DNA of 35,086 nt. Origin: Campylobacterales bacterium. GTDB lineage: Bacteria > Campylobacterota > Campylobacteria > Campylobacterales > QNZT01. The stretch lies in NCBI GenBank assembly GCA_027066435.1, contig JAMONX010000091.1, positions 1 through 35,086 of the forward strand, given 5' to 3'. The translations under genes and the position numbers were made by a program. Below, in pieces: positions 32,067 to 35,086 of the stretch. Position 1 is the first letter of the stretch; each line of letters begins with the position of its first letter. The notes under the pieces are model-generated. The model saw nothing but the letters and a program-made list of their open reading frames with translations. It searched no databases and had not been told where the DNA came from.

Positions 32067-32876
32067 TTGAAAATATTATACTTAGCAGATGTAGTGGGCA
32101 AACCTGGTCGTATGATGGTTAAACATCATCTTAAAAATATTAGAGAAAAATTTGATATTGATTTAGTGATTATAAATGCGGAAAATGCAAGTCATGGTTT
32201 TGGCATAACTGTTAAAAATTCCAAAGAGCTTTTTTCTCTTGGTATTGATATGATGACAGGTGGTAATCATTCGTGGGATAAAAAAGATATATTGCCACTT
32301 TTGGAGACGGAGCCGATTTTAAGACCGATAAATTATCCTTCATCAGCTCCAGGAAGTGGGGTTGGAATTTTAAGTGTAGGTAGTGAAAAATTAGCGGTTA
32401 TAAATGCTTTGGGACACTTTACAATGCCTATGGTTGACAATCCATTTACGATAGTTGTTAAAGAAGTGGATAGATTAAAAGAGCAAGGGTTTAAAAATAT
32501 ATTCATCGACTTTCATGCAGAGGCTACGAGTGAAAAAAGAGCTCTTATGGCGATGCTAAAAGGAAAAGTAAGTGCTATTTGTGGCTCACATACTCATATA
32601 GGTACAGATGATTTGGAGATAAATGAGGGTACTTTTTATGTTACAGATGTGGGGCTTACAGGATGCAGAGATGGTGTGATAGGTATGGATAAAAAAGAGC
32701 CTATGCAGAGATTTTTAACCTCAATCTCTTCAAAGTTTGATGTACCAAATAGTTGTAAAAAATTACTTCAAGGTGTCATATTTGAGTTGGATGATGGTAA
32801 GTGTATAGACGCTTTTAAAATCAAAGCTTATGATTTTGAAGAGGTAAAAATTTCACAAAAGGCTTTTCTTGAATAG
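32067..32876 (+). CDS. YmdB-type metallophosphoesterase
   Basis: The 269-residue protein has the metal site pattern of the TIGR00282/YmdB family: KILYLADVVGKPGR with the first Asp, NAENASHGFGI, GGNHSWDKKDI (Asn-His), DFHAEATSEKRA and GSHTHIGTDD. Bacillus YmdB is a 2',3'-cyclic phosphodiesterase affecting RNA turnover and biofilm. The start is TTG behind a TAGGGA ribosome-binding site. Its last bases overlap the start of the glycosylase gene. Confidence 0.9.
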   Translation: MKILYLADVVGKPGRMMVKHHLKNIREKFDIDLVIINAENASHGFGITVKNSKELFSLGIDMMTGGNHSWDKKDILPLLETEPILRPINYPSSAPGSGVGILSVGSEKLAVINALGHFTMPMVDNPFTIVVKEVDRLKEQGFKNIFIDFHAEATSEKRALMAMLKGKVSAICGSHTHIGTDDLEINEGTFYVTDVGLTGCRDGVIGMDKKEPMQRFLTSISSKFDVPNSCKKLLQGVIFELDDGKCIDAFKIKAYDFEEVKISQKAFLE

Positions 32877-33516
32877 TAGTTTTGAGCTTTTAGAGGCTTT
32901 GAAAAATGCTAATTTACTTCAAGATTCAACAGATATAAATTGGTGGTCAAATAGTGGTAGTTTTGAAGTAATTGTTGGAGCTATTTTGACTCAACAAACC
33001 AAATGGGAAAAAGTTGAAAAGTCTCTAAAAAACTTAAAAGAAAATAACATTCTTAATCTTGAAAAGTTGGCAACTATCGATACCAAAATTTTAGCAATAC
33101 TCATAAAACCAAGTGGCTTTTATAACACAAAAGCAAAACGACTTTCAACTCTTTGTAGAAAAATTATTGAAGAATTTGGAGATTTTGAAAACTTTCAAAT
33201 ATCAGTAACAAGAGAGTGGCTTTTAGCACAAAAAGGGGTAGGGCAGGAGAGTGCAGATGCAATTCTTTGTTATGCATGTAAGAGAGAAGCTTTAGTTGTA
33301 GATAACTACACAAACAAAATTTTAAAAGAGTTTGGGTATGAATTTGACTCATATGAAGAGATTCAGCAGTGGATGATGCAAGGGATTTTGGAAAACATGG
33401 ATAGAGTGGATAAGTTATATGAAGGTAAACTTAACTTATCCACAATTTATTCACGATTTCATGGAAAAATAGTGGAGTTTGGAAAAAGCAAAAAAGATAT
33501 AAAGGATTTATTTTGA
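32869..33516 (+). CDS. 3-methyladenine DNA glycosylase, MagIII-type (endonuclease III family)
   Basis: The 215-residue protein belongs to the HhH-GPD superfamily: the N-terminal LTQQTKWEKVEKSL segment, a helix-hairpin-helix near LLAQKGVGQESADAILCYA, and the catalytic Asp in VVDNYTNK. The endings SGFYNTKAKRL and YSRFHGKIVEF are very like Helicobacter pylori MagIII. That enzyme removes 3-methyladenine and, unlike endonuclease III, has no 4Fe-4S cluster; here too the C-terminal cysteine cluster is absent. The start is TTG, overlapping the ymdB stop. Confidence 0.85.
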   Translation: MNSSFELLEALKNANLLQDSTDINWWSNSGSFEVIVGAILTQQTKWEKVEKSLKNLKENNILNLEKLATIDTKILAILIKPSGFYNTKAKRLSTLCRKIIEEFGDFENFQISVTREWLLAQKGVGQESADAILCYACKREALVVDNYTNKILKEFGYEFDSYEEIQQWMMQGILENMDRVDKLYEGKLNLSTIYSRFHGKIVEFGKSKKDIKDLF

Positions 33517-33737
33517 ATACAATAGAACGAAATATCGATATCAGCAAAAAAGATGAGTATTTAGCTTTAATTGCAGAATTAAAAAAGAAATACAAAGATA
33601 AAAAAAGCGAATTTGCGTGGGCAGATGATGAGTGGGAAGAATCTGTGATAAAAGATGAAATGGATAAGTTCTCAGATAAAATTTTATTATTAAATAAAAA
33701 GATAGAAACAATTACAGCATTAGAGAGTGGGGGTTAA
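33513..33737 (+). CDS. Small charged coiled-coil protein of unknown function
   Basis: The 74-residue protein is rich in Lys, Glu and Asp and is mostly helical. It has a Trp-acidic middle (FAWADDEWEESVIKDEMD) and a predicted coiled coil at the end. It starts with TTG in the stop region of the glycosylase gene, so it is probably the last gene of ymdB-magIII. Its stop codon overlaps that of the convergent ribB gene. GGGTTA-AA-TAACCC at 33731-33744 forms a small hairpin across both stops. I recognise no family. Confidence 0.6.
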   Translation: MNTIERNIDISKKDEYLALIAELKKKYKDKKSEFAWADDEWEESVIKDEMDKFSDKILLLNKKIETITALESGG

Positions 33738-34753
33738 ATAACCCTCTCTTCAATTACATTTAACCCAAAACCACTAATTCCAATAAACTCTCTATGTTTT
33801 GTAGTCACAAGAAGTTTAATATCACTAAAACCTAAATAATTTAAAATCTGAGCACCAATCCCATACTCTTTCATATAAGGGTTTTCATTGACCGCTTTTT
33901 CTAAAAAGATTAAAACTCCTCCCTCTTTTTTTAAAATCTCAATACTTTTAAAGAAACTAATATGTCTGCCCTTACTAAATAGTTCCAAATCAGTCGATAT
34001 GTTATGAAATCTTACATTTTGCAAAGGTGAACTATTTTTAAATAGATAGGCAACATGATGGCTTTCATTGTGATCGAGAAAATCAATTCTTTTTGCTTCA
34101 CACTCCATAAATGTTGTTTTTGCTTCACCGATAACTTTTATAAGTGACTCATTTTGCATCCTATATTCGACAATGTCAGATATAAAGACAGTTTTTAAAT
34201 TATGCTCTTTTGCAAATATTTCAAGATCATCTCTCCTTGCCATAGTCCCATCTTCTTTCATAATTTCACAAATCACAGCAGAGGGAGCAATTCCAGATAG
34301 TTTACACAAGTCCACAGAACCCTCTGTGTGACCCGTACGAACCAATGTACCACCATCTTTAGCTATAAGTGGAAAGATATGCCCAGGACGCACTAAATCG
34401 CTTGCCTTGGAGGTATAATCAGCCAATAGATGAATCGTCATATCTCTCTCACGAGTTGATATCCCAGTTTCACACTCTTTTGCGTCCACAGAAACTGTAA
34501 AAGCTGTCTCATAAGAGGAGTCATTTTTAACAACCATAGGATTTAAATCTAATCTTGTAGCAATTTCTTTCGAAAGAGCAACACAAATAAGACCTTTTGC
34601 ATAAGATGCACAAAAATTTACCATATCAGGTGTAGAAAATGTAGATGCATAGACCAAATCCCCCTCATTTTCCCTATCTTCATCATCTATCATGATGACC
34701 ATATTTCCCTTTTTTATCTCTAAAATTGCTTCTTTTACTCTTTGAATTGGCAT
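33734..34753 (-). CDS. ribB: 3,4-dihydroxy-2-butanone 4-phosphate synthase with degenerate GCH II domain
   Basis: The N-terminal 200 residues are RibB, which makes the four-carbon precursor of riboflavin from ribulose 5-phosphate. Motifs include MVIMIDDEDRENEGDLVYAS with its acidic metal site, VRPGHIFPLIAKDGG and RTGHTEGSVDLCKLSG. The C-terminal 130 residues resemble GTP cyclohydrolase II in layout (YGIGAQILNYLGF, HREFIGISGFGLNV) but contain no cysteine, so the zinc site is missing and the activity must come from a separate RibA. Such RibB fusions with an inactive second half are known in other proteobacteria (RibBX). Length is 339 residues. Confidence 0.92.
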   Translation of the reverse strand: MPIQRVKEAILEIKKGNMVIMIDDEDRENEGDLVYASTFSTPDMVNFCASYAKGLICVALSKEIATRLDLNPMVVKNDSSYETAFTVSVDAKECETGISTRERDMTIHLLADYTSKASDLVRPGHIFPLIAKDGGTLVRTGHTEGSVDLCKLSGIAPSAVICEIMKEDGTMARRDDLEIFAKEHNLKTVFISDIVEYRMQNESLIKVIGEAKTTFMECEAKRIDFLDHNESHHVAYLFKNSSPLQNVRFHNISTDLELFSKGRHISFFKSIEILKKEGGVLIFLEKAVNENPYMKEYGIGAQILNYLGFSDIKLLVTTKHREFIGISGFGLNVIEERVI

Positions 34754-34790
34754 TATTTCTCCATTTTTTTGATAATTATAACAAAACTAC

Positions 34791-34819
34791 TTGACAAATA
34801 CAAAAAAAATTACTATAAT
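34791..34819 (+). promoter_or_regulatory. Consensus sigma-70 promoter for the tRNA operon
   Basis: TTGACA (34791-34796) and TATAAT (34814-34819) are exact consensus hexamers with the ideal 17-base spacer. The start near 34826 lies 21 bases before tRNA-Gln. Both tRNAs are probably on this transcript. Confidence 0.9.
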
Positions 34820-34846
34820 CACATCTCAAATTTAGTAAAACGGTAT

Positions 34847-34920
34847 TGGGGTGTCGCCAAGCGGTAAGGCCTCGGTTTTTGGTGCCGATATCAGGGGTTC
34901 GAATCCCTTCACCCCATCCA
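34847..34920 (+). tRNA. tRNA-Gln (anticodon TTG)
   Basis: The acceptor stem is TGGGGTG / CACCCCA. The anticodon stem TCGGT/GCCGA holds a 7-base loop TTTTGGT with anticodon TTG. The T arm is AGGGG-TTCGAAT-CCCTT. The CCA end is encoded. It reads CAA and, by wobble, CAG codons. Confidence 0.95.
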
Positions 34921-34945
34921 CTAAGTTTGGTTTCTTACTATATGT

Positions 34946-35022
<77 letters not shown>

Positions 35023-35024
35023 AC

Positions 35025-35086
35025 TTATTTTTTAATCGAATCAAATATACTTTCAACAACTTCTTTAGCAGTATTAGGATTGATTG
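35025..35086 (-). CDS. C-terminal end of an unidentified minus-strand gene (partial)
   Basis: The last 19 codons and a stop read INPNTAKEVVESIFDSIKK on the minus strand. Codon use and the charged helical ending look like real coding sequence, and the frame is open to the window edge. Too little is present to name the protein. Its stop is 2 bases from the end of tRNA-fMet on the opposite strand. Confidence 0.5.
   Translation of the reverse strand, partial: INPNTAKEVVESIFDSIKK

Overview
The window comes from an AT-rich bacterium of the Campylobacterota (formerly Epsilonproteobacteria), most like a free-living member such as Sulfurimonas or a relative. The signs are a cbb3 oxidase operon with DUF4006 and FixH-like partners, a four-subunit pyruvate:ferredoxin oxidoreductase in the order gamma-delta-alpha-beta, an HsrA/CosR-type OmpR regulator, a MagIII-type DNA glycosylase, a RibB with a degenerate GTP cyclohydrolase II half, and a compact type II-C Cas9. 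The genus is inferred from gene content only; no search was run.

Layout. (1) 111-9874, minus strand: one long colinear block, ccoNOQP, a DUF4006 protein, a 34-residue membrane peptide, a TPM-like protein and a FixH-like protein, running into addB and addA with overlapping ends. (2) 10009-12798: a YfaZ-like outer-membrane protein, divergent from a family 5 peptide-binding protein and a HAD phosphatase. (3) 12863-16953: porGDAB, then pheA. (4) 17019-19798: bactofilin, a small zinc-ribbon-like protein (minus strand), and overlapping luxS-bioA. (5) 19782-21098, minus strand: HsrA-like regulator with a small coiled-coil protein, and a Dabb protein. (6) 21156-23535: surE, a ThiF/TcdA-like E1 enzyme and a secreted phytase-like protein, ended by a 14-bp hairpin; then two small Cys-rich lipoproteins on the minus strand. 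(7) 24093-30500: a NYN-LOTUS protein followed by a complete type II-C CRISPR-Cas locus (tracrRNA, cas9, cas1, cas2, array of 20 repeats and 19 spacers). (8) 30523-34753: a two-component pair whose end abuts the array, a YmdB-type phosphodiesterase, MagIII, a small protein and ribB. (9) 34791-35086: a consensus promoter, tRNA-Gln, initiator tRNA-Met and the tail of a minus-strand gene.

The CRISPR locus is the most interesting part. The anti-repeat lies between the NYN gene and cas9, and its structured tail and promoter show that the tracrRNA is made from the minus strand, divergent from cas9. The array reads on the same minus strand: every repeat ends, in crRNA sense, with a perfect extended -10 box, so each spacer probably has its own promoter. 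A rho-independent terminator facing the same way closes the array on its cas2 side. The anti-repeat keeps a related extended -10 box that points into cas9 and overlaps the tracrRNA promoter, which suggests the two transcription units exclude one another. At the other end only 22 bp separate the array from a histidine kinase stop codon, with no usual leader and with readthrough possible in the crRNA-sense direction.

No gene-free stretch exceeds 300 bases apart from the CRISPR array. Bases 1-110 hold nothing I can name.
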